Assembly: GCF_002224125.1 (NCBI RefSeq)
Contig: NZ_NCSM01000014.1
Span: 240,779-304,778 of the forward strand
Direction: 5' to 3'
Origin: Streptomyces sp. NBS 14/10
GTDB taxonomy: Bacteria; Actinomycetota; Actinomycetes; Streptomycetales; Streptomycetaceae
Length of the DNA stretch: 64,000 bases
The translations under genes and the position numbers were made by a program. The notes under the pieces were generated by a model. That model worked only from the letters and a program-made list of their open reading frames with translations, searched no databases and was not told the origin of the DNA. Positions 33,144-40,825 of the stretch are shown here, one piece after another; the first letter of the stretch is position 1; each line of letters starts with the position of its first letter.

Positions 33144-34675
33144 CCGACGACCTGACCACCCGCTCCCGTACCGCCACCGCCACGGAGGCTCCCGCCATCG
33201 CCACGGACACCCCCACCACTGCTACGGAGAGCCCCGCGCCGCAGCCCGCGCCGCAGTCCTCGCCGCGGCCCACGAAGCTGGACCCGCGGATGCCCCGGCT
33301 GGCCGAGCTGCCCTCCTTCGCGGCGTTCATGGCGGAGGGCTGGGACACCCCCGACCGCAGCGCCCGGACCGTGCCGGGAGCCGCGGAGGCCGCCGCACAC
33401 CACCGGGCGCGGCTCAGCGCCGCCCACCCGGGAGCGGCGATCGTGGTGGCCGCCGGGCGCGCTCCGGTGCGCTCCAACGACACCAACTACGACTTCCGCC
33501 CGGACAGCGACTTCTACTGGCTGACCGGGTGTGGCGGGGTGGAGCACGGCGTACTGGTGCTGCGCCCCGTACCGGGGGGCCATGACGCGACCCTGCACCT
33601 GCCCGCCCCGGCCCGGCCCGGGGAGACGGGGTTCTTCGCCGACGCCGCGCACGGCGAGCTGTGGGTCGGTGGCGCCCCCGGGCTCGACGAGTGGAGCGAG
33701 GCGCTGGGCCTGGCCGTCCGGCCACTCGACGAGCTCGACGCCGCGCTGGCCGGGCTCAGCAAGCCGCTGCTGACCGGTGGGCTCGACCCCGACACCGCAC
33801 ACCGCCACGGCCTCGCCGTGTCCGCCGATCTGGGCCGTACGCTGTCAGAACTGCGCATGGTCAAGGACGCCTGGGAAATCGAGCAGATGCGGCAGGCCGT
33901 GGACCGCACCGTCGAGGGCTTCGCCGCCGTGGTGCGCGAGTTCCCGGCGGCCATCGCGGGCGGCGGGGAGCGCTGGCTGCAGGGCACCTTCGACCGCTAC
34001 GCCCGCACCCACGGCAACGGCCCCGGCTACGCGTCCATCGTGGGCAGCGGCACACACGCGGCCACGCTGCACTGGGTGCGCTGCGACGGCCCGGTGGCGG
34101 AGGACAAGGCGGTGCTGCTTGACCTGGGGGTGGAGACGAACAGCTACTACACCGCCGATGTGACGCGCACCTTCCCGGCCTCGGGCCGGTTCAGCCAGGC
34201 CCAGCGCGACGTGCACGACCTGGTGGAGCGGGCGCACCGGGCGGGCCTGGCCGCCGTCGTCCCGGGCCGGGACTTCGCCGACTTCCACACCGCCGCCATG
34301 GAGGTGGTGGCGCGGGGCCTGGCCGACTGGGGGCTGCTGCCGGTCTCCGTCGACGAGGCGCTGTCCCCGCAGGGCCAGCACCACCGGCGCTATCTGGTCT
34401 GCGGCATCGGACACCACCTGGGTCTCGATGTGCACGACTGCGCGCGGTCGGACTACGCCGCGTACCAGGGCGGGAAGATGACGCCCGGCATGGTGCTCAC
34501 CGTGGAGCCGGGGCTGTACTTCCACGAGCACGACCTCACCCTCCCGCCGGAGCTCCGCGGGATCGGGATGCGCATCGAGGACGATCTGCTGGTCACCGAG
34601 GACGGCGCGGAGGTGCTGTCCGCGGCCCTGCCGCTGGACGCCGCGGGCCTGGAGCGCTGGATGACGACCCGCTGA
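33140..34675 (+). CDS. Xaa-Pro aminopeptidase (M24B)
   Basis: This 511-residue metallopeptidase would remove N-terminal residues before proline or hydroxyproline from imported peptides. It has an aminopeptidase P N-domain (SNDTNYDFRPDSDFYWLTG). The C-terminal pita-bread domain supplies the two-metal ligands: Asp in LLDLGVETNSYYTADVTRTF (two), His in GIGHHLGLDVHD, and Glu in LTVEPGLYF and MRIEDDLLV. The first 50 residues are a Thr/Ala/Pro-rich tail without signal character, so it is cytoplasmic. It is translationally coupled to the transporter, linking uptake of proline-type peptides to cleavage that frees hydroxyproline. Confidence 0.93.
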   Translation: MTDDLTTRSRTATATEAPAIATDTPTTATESPAPQPAPQSSPRPTKLDPRMPRLAELPSFAAFMAEGWDTPDRSARTVPGAAEAAAHHRARLSAAHPGAAIVVAAGRAPVRSNDTNYDFRPDSDFYWLTGCGGVEHGVLVLRPVPGGHDATLHLPAPARPGETGFFADAAHGELWVGGAPGLDEWSEALGLAVRPLDELDAALAGLSKPLLTGGLDPDTAHRHGLAVSADLGRTLSELRMVKDAWEIEQMRQAVDRTVEGFAAVVREFPAAIAGGGERWLQGTFDRYARTHGNGPGYASIVGSGTHAATLHWVRCDGPVAEDKAVLLDLGVETNSYYTADVTRTFPASGRFSQAQRDVHDLVERAHRAGLAAVVPGRDFADFHTAAMEVVARGLADWGLLPVSVDEALSPQGQHHRRYLVCGIGHHLGLDVHDCARSDYAAYQGGKMTPGMVLTVEPGLYFHEHDLTLPPELRGIGMRIEDDLLVTEDGAEVLSAALPLDAAGLERWMTTR

Positions 34676-34701
34676 GCCGCCTACCCGTAAGCACCAGTGG
34701 T

Positions 34702-34717
34702 ATGTAACATTGCACTG
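34702..34717 (+). promoter_or_regulatory. Candidate GntR operator, copy 2
   Basis: ATGTAACATTGCACTG lies 18 bp before the DapA-like start codon and just before its AAAAGGAGG site. It repeats the motif upstream of the GH127 gene with one mismatch and opposite orientation. Flanking bases also agree (agtg on one side). The conservation points to a second regulated promoter in the locus. Confidence 0.75.
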
Positions 34718-34735
34718 TTCCTAAAAGGAGGATCC

Positions 34736-35644
34736 ATGACCGTCGGCCCCGACACCCCCTGGCGCGGAATCCATGTCGCGACGCCGCTGCCGCTGCGCAG
34801 CGACCTCTCCGTCGACTACGACGCCTACGCGGAGCACGTCCGCTTTCTCGCCGCCGGTGGCTGTGACGGCGTCTGCCCCAACGGCTCCCTCGGCGAGTAC
34901 CAGACCCTGTCCGATGAGGAGCGCGCCCGTATGGTGCGCACCGCCGTCGAGGCGTCCCCCGAGGGCCACACCGTGATGCCCGGCGTGTCCGCGTACGGCG
35001 CGCTGGAGGCCCGCCGTTGGGCCGAGCAGGCGGCCGAGGCGGGCGCCGACTCGGTGCTGCTGCTGCCGCCCAACACCTACCGCGCCGACCGCGAGGCCGT
35101 GGTGGCGCACTACCGCGAGGTGGCCGCGGCCGGTCTTCCGGTCGTCGCGTACAACAACCCCCATGACACCCGGGTCGACCTCACCCCCGACCTGCTGGCC
35201 GAACTGCACGCCGAGGGCCTGATCGTCGCGGTCAAGGAGTTCAGCGGAGACGTCCGCCGCGCCTATGAGCTGGCCGAACTCGCCCCCGGCCTCGACCTGA
35301 TCATCGGCGCCGACGACGTCCTGCTCGAACTCGGCCTGGCCGGGGCGGTCGGCTGGATCGCCGGCTACCCGGGCGTCCTCCCGGAGAGCTGCGTGGAGCT
35401 CTACCGGCTCGCCACCTCCGGCGAACCCGCCGACATCGCCAAGGCCCTGCCGCTCTACCGCGATCTGCACCCGCTGCTGCGCTGGGACTCCAAGACCGAG
35501 TTCGTCCAGTCCATCAAGCTGTCCATGGATGTCGTCGGGCTGCGCGGTGGCCCCTGCCGCCCGCCGCGCACCCCGCTCCGGCCCGAGATCGCCGAGCGGG
35601 TCGTCCGGGACACCGAAGCCGCTGTCGCCAAGGGATACAAGTGA
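34736..35644 (+). CDS. DapA-family lyase, probable pyrroline-4-hydroxy-2-carboxylate deaminase
   Basis: This 302-residue class I aldolase-fold protein of the DHDPS/NAL family has the Schiff-base Lys167 (AVKEFSGD) and Tyr139 (VVAYNNPH). The GxxGE motif reads NGSLGEYQTL. In bacterial hydroxyproline catabolism a DapA-family enzyme converts delta1-pyrroline-4-hydroxy-2-carboxylate to 2-oxoglutarate semialdehyde with loss of ammonia. The neighbouring epimerase and D-hydroxyproline dehydrogenase make that the best assignment over lysine biosynthesis. ATG 34736 has a strong AAAAGGAGG site. Its stop overlaps the epimerase GTG (GTGA). Confidence 0.87.
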   Translation: MTVGPDTPWRGIHVATPLPLRSDLSVDYDAYAEHVRFLAAGGCDGVCPNGSLGEYQTLSDEERARMVRTAVEASPEGHTVMPGVSAYGALEARRWAEQAAEAGADSVLLLPPNTYRADREAVVAHYREVAAAGLPVVAYNNPHDTRVDLTPDLLAELHAEGLIVAVKEFSGDVRRAYELAELAPGLDLIIGADDVLLELGLAGAVGWIAGYPGVLPESCVELYRLATSGEPADIAKALPLYRDLHPLLRWDSKTEFVQSIKLSMDVVGLRGGPCRPPRTPLRPEIAERVVRDTEAAVAKGYK

Positions 35645-36642
35645 GATCCAGCCGCGTCTTCCACACCGTCGAATCCCATACGGAGGGCATGCCCACCCGG
35701 GTCGTGGTCGGCGGTGTGGGCGTCATCCCGGGAAAGACCATGGCCGAGCGCCGCTCGTGGTTCATGGCCAACCGCGACGACGTACGCACCCTGCTGATGT
35801 ACGAGCCGCGCGGCCACTCGGCGATGAGCGGCGCCATCCTGCAGCCGCCGACCACCCCCGAGGCCGACTGGGGTGTGCTGTTCATCGAGGTCAGCGGCCT
35901 GCTGCCGATGTGTGGCCACGGCACCATCGGAGTCGCCACCGTGCTGGTGGAAACCGGCATGGTGGAGGTGCGCGAACCGGTCACCGTCATCCGGCTGGAC
36001 ACCCCGGCCGGGCCGGTGACGGCCGAGGTGGCGGTGGAGGACGGCCGCGCACGCTCGGTGACCCTGCGCAACGTCGTCTCCTTCGCCCACGCCCTGGACC
36101 GTACGGTCGATGTGCCCGGCCTCGGCAAGGTCCGCTACGACATGGCGTTCGGCGGCAACTTCTACGCCATCGTCGAGCTGGCGGAGCTGGGCCTGCCGTT
36201 CGACCGGCGGGCCGGGAACGAACTGCTGTCGGCCAGCCTGGGGATCATGGCCGCGATCAATGAGCAGGACGAGCCGGTCCACCCCGAGCGCCCCGACATC
36301 CGCGGCTGCCACCACGTCTATCTGAAGGCGCCCGGCTCGACCGCCGCCCACTCCCGGCACGCCATGGGCATCCACCCCGGCTGGTTCGACCGCTCGCCGT
36401 GCGGCACCGGCACCAGCGCCCGTATGGCGCAGCTCCACGCCCGGGGCGAACTGGCCGTGGGGGCGGAGTTCGTGAACGAGTCCTTCATCGGCACGCGCTT
36501 CATCGGGCGGCTGATCGAGGAGACTGAGGTGGCCGGACGACCCGCCGTGGTGCCCACCATCACCGGGCGCGCATGGGTCACCGGCACCGCCCAGTACACC
36601 CTGGATCCGGACGACCCCTTTCCGGCCGGATTCCTGCTTTAG
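35641..36642 (+). CDS. 4-hydroxyproline 2-epimerase (proline racemase family)
   Basis: This 333-residue PLP-independent racemase would invert C2 of trans-4-hydroxy-L-proline to give cis-4-hydroxy-D-proline. Both catalytic cysteines are present: Cys91 in MCGHGTIG and Cys254 in SPCGTGTSARMA. The Cys/Cys pair separates it from the hydroxyproline dehydratases, which carry Thr at the second position. The start is GTG 35641, overlapping the preceding TGA. Placement between a DapA-type deaminase and D-hydroxyproline dehydrogenase genes favours hydroxyproline over proline as substrate. Confidence 0.92.
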   Translation: MRSSRVFHTVESHTEGMPTRVVVGGVGVIPGKTMAERRSWFMANRDDVRTLLMYEPRGHSAMSGAILQPPTTPEADWGVLFIEVSGLLPMCGHGTIGVATVLVETGMVEVREPVTVIRLDTPAGPVTAEVAVEDGRARSVTLRNVVSFAHALDRTVDVPGLGKVRYDMAFGGNFYAIVELAELGLPFDRRAGNELLSASLGIMAAINEQDEPVHPERPDIRGCHHVYLKAPGSTAAHSRHAMGIHPGWFDRSPCGTGTSARMAQLHARGELAVGAEFVNESFIGTRFIGRLIEETEVAGRPAVVPTITGRAWVTGTAQYTLDPDDPFPAGFLL

Positions 36643-36657
36643 AAAGAGGCAACCCAG

Positions 36658-37377
36658 TTGGACGGCGAACGGCCGGTCACGGAGGAGTCGACGACGCAAG
36701 GGTCGACGACGCGAGAGTCGACGACGCACCTCCGCACCGTGGGAAAGCGTGAAATCCTCCGTGACCGGGTGCGAAACGCCCTGCGCGCCGCGATCATCTC
36801 CGGAGAGCTGACACCCGGCACGGTGTATTCCGCGCCGACGCTGGCCGCCAAGTTCGGGGTGTCCTCCACCCCGGTGCGCGAGGCGATGATCGACCTGGTC
36901 AAGGAGGAGCTGGTGGTGGCGCAGCCCAACAAGGGCTTCCTCATCACCGAGGTCTCCGAGCAGGACCTGGACGAGGTGACGGCGGTGCGGCTGCTCGTCG
37001 AACCGCCCTCGGTACGGGCCGTGGTGCCGCTGGTCCCGGCGGAGGCGTTCCCCGAGCTGCGGGAGCTGGCCCAGCGGATCGTGGAGGCCGCCGAGAAGGG
37101 CGACCTCATCGGCTACGTCGAGGCCGACCGGGTCTTCCACCTCGCCCTGCTGGCGCACGGCGGCAACCGGCGGCTGCTGGACGTGGTGGCCGGCCTCCGG
37201 GCCCAGACCCGGCTGCTGGGTCTCGCACCGCTGGTCCGCAAGGGCAACCTGGTGGAGTCCGCGGCGGAACACCACCAGCTGCTGGACTTCGTCGAGTCCA
37301 GGAACGCCGAGGCGGCCGAGTTGTTCATGCACCGCCACATCGGACACGTACGGGGCATCTGGGCGGGCGGCACATGA
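36658..37377 (+). CDS. GntR-family regulator with FCD domain
   Basis: This 239-residue FadR-type regulator has a winged helix at about residues 30-95 (ELTPGTVYSAPTLAAKFGVS, STPVREAMIDLVKEE) and an all-helical FCD ligand domain (AVRLLVEPPSVRAV, DRVFHLALLAHGGNRRL, EHHQLLDFVESRNAEAAEL) with the Asp/His metal ligands of that domain. The start is an uncommon TTG (36658) with AAAGAGG about 9 nt before it. The N-terminal tail is made of a 15-nt repeat present three times. Its stop overlaps the dehydrogenase ATG. It lies inside the hydroxyproline gene set and probably senses a pathway intermediate through the two 16-bp motifs. Confidence 0.92.
   Translation: MDGERPVTEESTTQGSTTRESTTHLRTVGKREILRDRVRNALRAAIISGELTPGTVYSAPTLAAKFGVSSTPVREAMIDLVKEELVVAQPNKGFLITEVSEQDLDEVTAVRLLVEPPSVRAVVPLVPAEAFPELRELAQRIVEAAEKGDLIGYVEADRVFHLALLAHGGNRRLLDVVAGLRAQTRLLGLAPLVRKGNLVESAAEHHQLLDFVESRNAEAAELFMHRHIGHVRGIWAGGT
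36687..36727 (+). repeat. 15-nt triplet repeat in GntR N-terminus
   Basis: The 11-mer gtcgacgacgc recurs at 36687, 36702 and 36717, giving three in-frame 15-nt units that encode a Ser-Thr-Thr-rich tail (ESTTQGSTTRESTTH). The units lie between the TTG start and the DNA-binding domain. Confidence 0.9.
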
Positions 37378-38570
37378 CCGGGTCGGCTCCGCGTACTGAC
37401 ACCGCCGACCTGGTGGTGATCGGGGCCGGGGTGGTCGGCGCGGCCGCCGCGTACTTCGCGGCCCGCGCCGGACTCCGCGTCACCGTCGTCGACCGTGGCC
37501 CGCTCGCCGGCGGTACGTCCAGCGCCGGCGAGGGCAATCTGCTGGTCTCCGACAAGGAGGCCGGACCCGAACTCGATCTCGCCCTGTTCTCCCAGCGGGT
37601 CTGGCGCGAGGACCTGGCCGAACACGCCGGGTTGTGGGAGTTCGAGGCCAAGGGCGGTCTGGTGGTGGCCGCCACCCCGGGCGGTGCGGACGCGCTCGCC
37701 AAGCTCGTCCTGGAGCAGCGCGCCCAGGGGATCGAGGCCGTCGACGTACCGAAGGACGAACTGCCGGACTACGAGCCCCAGCTGTCGCCCGAGCTGGTCT
37801 CCGGCGCCTTCTACCCGCAGGACGCACAGGTCCAGCCCATGCTGGTGGTGGCGCAGCTGCTCCGGATGGCGCGGCAGGCGGGCGCACGGGTACGGACGGA
37901 CACCGAGGTCACCGGGTTCCTCCGGACCGGCGACCGGATCACCGGAGTCCGCACCAGCCGCGGCCCGCTCAGCGCCCCCGCCGTGCTCAACGCCGCGGGC
38001 ACCTGGGGCGGCGCCGTCGCCGAACTGGCCGGGGTGCGGGTGCCGGTGCTGCCGCGGCGGGGATGCGTCCTGGTCACCCAGCCGCTGCCGGTCATGGTCC
38101 GGCACAAGGTGTACGCGGCGGAGTACGTGGGCGACGTGGCCAGTTCGGACGCGGCGCTGCAGACCTCACCCGTCGTCGAGGGCACCCGCGCGGGCACCGT
38201 CCTGATCGGCTCGTCCCGGGAACGGGTCGGCTTCGACCGCGACGTCCCGCCCGCCGTCCTCGCGGCGCTGGCCCGCAACGCGATCGCGCTCTTCCCCTTC
38301 CTGGCCTCCGTCCAGGCCATCCGCAGCTATCTGGGCTTCCGGCCGTACTGCCCCGACCACCTGCCGGTGATCGGCCCCGACCCGCGGGCCCCCGGGCTCT
38401 GGCACGCCTGTGGCCACGAGGGCGCCGGAGTGGGCCTGTCGGTGGGGACCGGCAAGCTGCTCGCACAGGCCATGACGGACCGCCCGACCGGCCTGGACCT
38501 GAGCCCCTTCGCGCCCGAACGATTCGAACAAGCCCTGCCCGGCGACGAGGTGAGCCCCGATGCCCCCTGA
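37374..38570 (+). CDS. D-hydroxyproline dehydrogenase, FAD subunit (DAO family)
   Basis: This 398-residue flavoprotein of the D-amino-acid-oxidase fold has the dinucleotide motif VVIGAGVVGAAAAYFAARAG, a GGTSSAGEGNLLVSDKEAG FAD-contact segment and the C-terminal HACGHEGAGVGLSVGTGKLL. It resembles the catalytic beta subunit of HcnC/OoxB-like multi-subunit dehydrogenases. With the following [2Fe-2S] and alpha-type subunits it would oxidise cis-4-hydroxy-D-proline to delta1-pyrroline-4-hydroxy-2-carboxylate, passing electrons onward rather than to O2. ATG 37374 overlaps the GntR stop (ATGA). Confidence 0.9.
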   Translation: MTGSAPRTDTADLVVIGAGVVGAAAAYFAARAGLRVTVVDRGPLAGGTSSAGEGNLLVSDKEAGPELDLALFSQRVWREDLAEHAGLWEFEAKGGLVVAATPGGADALAKLVLEQRAQGIEAVDVPKDELPDYEPQLSPELVSGAFYPQDAQVQPMLVVAQLLRMARQAGARVRTDTEVTGFLRTGDRITGVRTSRGPLSAPAVLNAAGTWGGAVAELAGVRVPVLPRRGCVLVTQPLPVMVRHKVYAAEYVGDVASSDAALQTSPVVEGTRAGTVLIGSSRERVGFDRDVPPAVLAALARNAIALFPFLASVQAIRSYLGFRPYCPDHLPVIGPDPRAPGLWHACGHEGAGVGLSVGTGKLLAQAMTDRPTGLDLSPFAPERFEQALPGDEVSPDAP

Positions 38571-38868
38571 CCCGATGCCCCCTGAGACAGCACAGCCCTT
38601 CGACCTGTCCTTCGACGGGCGGACCATCCACGCCCGGCCGGGCCAGAGCGTCGGGGCGGCGCTGGTCGCGGCCGGGGTGGTCGCCTGGCGCACCACCCGG
38701 GGGGAGGGCAGGCCGCGCGGGCTGTTCTGCGGGATCGGCGTCTGTTACGACTGCCTGATCACCGTCGACGGCCGCCCCGACCAGCGGGCCTGTCTGGTGC
38801 CCGCGGCCGAGGGCATGCGGCTGGAGTCGGGACGTACGGGAGGGGAGACCGATGCGCGGGAACGGTGA
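38560..38868 (+). CDS. D-hydroxyproline dehydrogenase, [2Fe-2S] subunit
   Basis: This 102-residue ferredoxin-like subunit (HcnA/OoxC type) has the plant-type iron-sulfur ligands CGIGVCYDC followed by a fourth Cys about 15 residues on (DQRACLV). The ATG overlaps the end of the FAD-subunit gene by 11 nt and its own 3' end overlaps the next gene by 17 nt. It would relay electrons between the two flavoprotein subunits. Such small subunits occur with this type of dehydrogenase in hydroxyproline clusters of pseudomonads. Confidence 0.9.
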   Translation: MPPDPMPPETAQPFDLSFDGRTIHARPGQSVGAALVAAGVVAWRTTRGEGRPRGLFCGIGVCYDCLITVDGRPDQRACLVPAAEGMRLESGRTGGETDARER

Positions 38869-40351
38869 CGCAACAGCAGAGGTAACGGCCGATGTGGCGG
38901 TGGTCGGCGCCGGTCCGGCGGGGATGGCCGCCGCGGCCGAGGCGGCGGCGGCCGGGCTGACCGTGGCCCTGGTGGACGCCGGCGAGCGGCCCGGCGGCCA
39001 GTACTGGCGGCACGGTCCGCACGACGAGGGACCCGTACGAGGTCAGCACGGCCGCCGTACGTTCGCCGCCCTGCGCGCGGGCCTGGTCCGTACGGGGACC
39101 CGTACGCTCTTCGGACACCAGGTGTGGCTCATCACCCGCGACACCGACCGGTTCACCCTCCATCTGCGGCCCACGCACGACGGCCGCGCGCCGGGGACCG
39201 GACCCGGTACCCGGACGCTGACCGCGCGTTCGCTGATCCTCTGCCCGGGTGCGTACGACCGCCAACTCCCGGTGCCCGGCTGGGATCTGCCCGGCGTCAT
39301 GGCGGCCGGCGGGGTGCAGGCCCTGCTCAAGGGGAGCGGCACCCTGGCCGGGCGGCGGGCCGTGGTGGCGGGGACGGGACCGTTCCTGCTGCCGGTGGCC
39401 ACCGGCCTCGCCGCGGCGGGCGCCGAGATCGTGATGGTCTGCGAGGCCAATCCGCTCCGCGGCTGGCTGCGCGACCCGGGCGGCGCGCTACGGGAACCGG
39501 CCAAGGCGGTCGAGGGCGCCCAGTACGCCGCGCTCCTCGCCCGGCACGGCATCCCGTACCGCACCAGGACCGTGGTCACCGAGATCCGCGGCGAGGACCG
39601 GGTGCGGTCCGTCCGTATCGCGCCGCTGGACCGCGACGGGCGCCCGCGCAGCGGTGTGCGGATCGAGCTGGACGCCGATCTGGTCGCGCTGGGCTGGGGG
39701 TTCACCCCGTCGCTCGAACTGCCGCTGATGGTCGGTGCGAGTACCCGGCTGGACACCGACGGCTCGCTGGTCGCCGTGGTCGACGCCCGGCAGCGGGCTG
39801 ATGTGCCCGGCGGCCCTGCTGTTTATCTCGCGGGGGAGGCCACCGGGGTCGGTGGCGCGGTGCTCGCCGTCCGCGAAGGGCGGCTGAGCGGGCTCGCCGC
39901 GGCAGCCGACCTGGGACGGACCGTCGACGAGGGCCGGATACGCCGGCTCCAGCGCGCGGTCCGCAGGGGCCGGCGCTTCGCCGCCGCCCTGCACACCGCC
40001 ACTCCGGTGCCACCGGGCTGGACCGACTGGCTCGACGGGTCCACGCTCATCTGCCGCTGCGAGGAGGTGACGTACGGCGATCTGTGCCACGCGGTACGCG
40101 AACTCGGCGCAGAGGACCCACGGACGCTGAAGATGCTGGCCCGGCCCGGTATGGGGATGTGCCAGGGCCGGGTGTGCGGCTTCGCGACCGCCCAGGTGGC
40201 GGCGGCGCTCACGGGTGGATCACCGGGTGCGCCCGGCACGCCCAGCACGCCCAGCACTCCCAGCGCGGACGATCTCCTTCCGCTGGCCCGCCGACCGCTG
40301 GCCACCCCGGTGACGCTCGGCGAAATCGCCGCGTTGGAGGAGGAGTCCTGA
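38852..40351 (+). CDS. D-hydroxyproline dehydrogenase, NAD/FAD-binding alpha subunit
   Basis: This 499-residue subunit of the HcnB/OoxA type has an FAD motif VAVVGAGPAGMAAAAEAA, a GGQYW motif and a second nucleotide motif AVVAGTGPFLLPVATGLA. A C-terminal BFD-like [2Fe-2S] region carries CRCEEV and MCQGRVCG. A 9-nt repeat near the C-terminus gives a PSTPSTPS tail. ATG 38852 overlaps the small subunit gene. It completes the three-part dehydrogenase and is the last gene of the hydroxyproline unit; the next gene is on the other strand. The final enzyme of the pathway, 2-oxoglutarate semialdehyde dehydrogenase, is not encoded here. Confidence 0.9.
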   Translation: MRGNGDATAEVTADVAVVGAGPAGMAAAAEAAAAGLTVALVDAGERPGGQYWRHGPHDEGPVRGQHGRRTFAALRAGLVRTGTRTLFGHQVWLITRDTDRFTLHLRPTHDGRAPGTGPGTRTLTARSLILCPGAYDRQLPVPGWDLPGVMAAGGVQALLKGSGTLAGRRAVVAGTGPFLLPVATGLAAAGAEIVMVCEANPLRGWLRDPGGALREPAKAVEGAQYAALLARHGIPYRTRTVVTEIRGEDRVRSVRIAPLDRDGRPRSGVRIELDADLVALGWGFTPSLELPLMVGASTRLDTDGSLVAVVDARQRADVPGGPAVYLAGEATGVGGAVLAVREGRLSGLAAAADLGRTVDEGRIRRLQRAVRRGRRFAAALHTATPVPPGWTDWLDGSTLICRCEEVTYGDLCHAVRELGAEDPRTLKMLARPGMGMCQGRVCGFATAQVAAALTGGSPGAPGTPSTPSTPSADDLLPLARRPLATPVTLGEIAALEEES

Positions 40352-40362
40352 CGCGCCCGCAC

Positions 40363-40761
40363 TCAACCGTCTGACGCCTGCCGGGTGGCGGCCCGTGCGC
40401 GGTCGTTGCTGAGCACCGTCTCCAAGTACTCCGCGATGGCGTCCCGGTTGCGCACCAGACAGCCGATGCGCTCGGTCATCCGGTCGCGTTCGTGCTCCAG
40501 TGTGGCGATCATCTCCGGTGTCGCGTCCGAGAAGTGGATGATCCGGGGCTTGTCGAGGCAGGGGAGGATCTGTTTGATGATCCGGGTCGGCAGCCCGGCG
40601 TCGAGCAGGCCCCTGATCTGCAGGACCCGGTCCACGAAGCGTTCGTCGTAGTCGCGGTAGCCGTTCGGGCAACGGTCCGCGGCGATCAGCCCCTGCTCCT
40701 CGTAGTAGCGCAGCAGCCGACGGGGGGTGCCGGTGAGCTCCGACAGCTCTCCGATGCGCAT
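40363..40761 (-). CDS. MerR-family regulator
   Basis: This 132-residue regulator has the MerR N-terminal HTH (MRIGELSELTGTPRRLLRYYEEQGLI) followed by NGYRDYDERFVDRVLQIRGLLDAGLP and a C-terminal coiled-coil (EMIATLEHERDRMTERIGCL). No clear metal-binding Cys pattern is present. ATG 40761 with GTGGAG upstream is chosen; a longer frame to 40896 crosses the promoter. It is divergent from an MFS exporter gene and probably activates that gene in response to a drug-like compound. Confidence 0.9.
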   Translation of the reverse strand: MRIGELSELTGTPRRLLRYYEEQGLIAADRCPNGYRDYDERFVDRVLQIRGLLDAGLPTRIIKQILPCLDKPRIIHFSDATPEMIATLEHERDRMTERIGCLVRNRDAIAEYLETVLSNDRARAATRQASDG

Positions 40762-40785
40762 GTGCTCCACCTCGTCCACACTCGT

Positions 40786-40806
40786 TTGACCTTCACATCT
40801 GTGTGA
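40786..40806 (+). promoter_or_regulatory. MerR-type operator/promoter candidate
   Basis: An inverted repeat tcaca-tctg-tgtga (40793-40806) lies directly after TTGAC (40786-40790) in the 64-bp gap between the MerR and MFS genes. Dyad symmetry just downstream of a -35 element facing the transporter is the usual MerR layout. A -10 element at proper distance is weak. Confidence 0.5.
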
Positions 40807-40825
40807 TGGTTCGAGCATACGAGGC

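Noticed and set aside
37374..40351. Hydrogen cyanide synthase (HcnABC), suggested by subunit resemblance
   Set aside because: Size and order fit the shared family, but linkage to the hydroxyproline epimerase and DapA-type deaminase supports D-hydroxyproline dehydrogenase.
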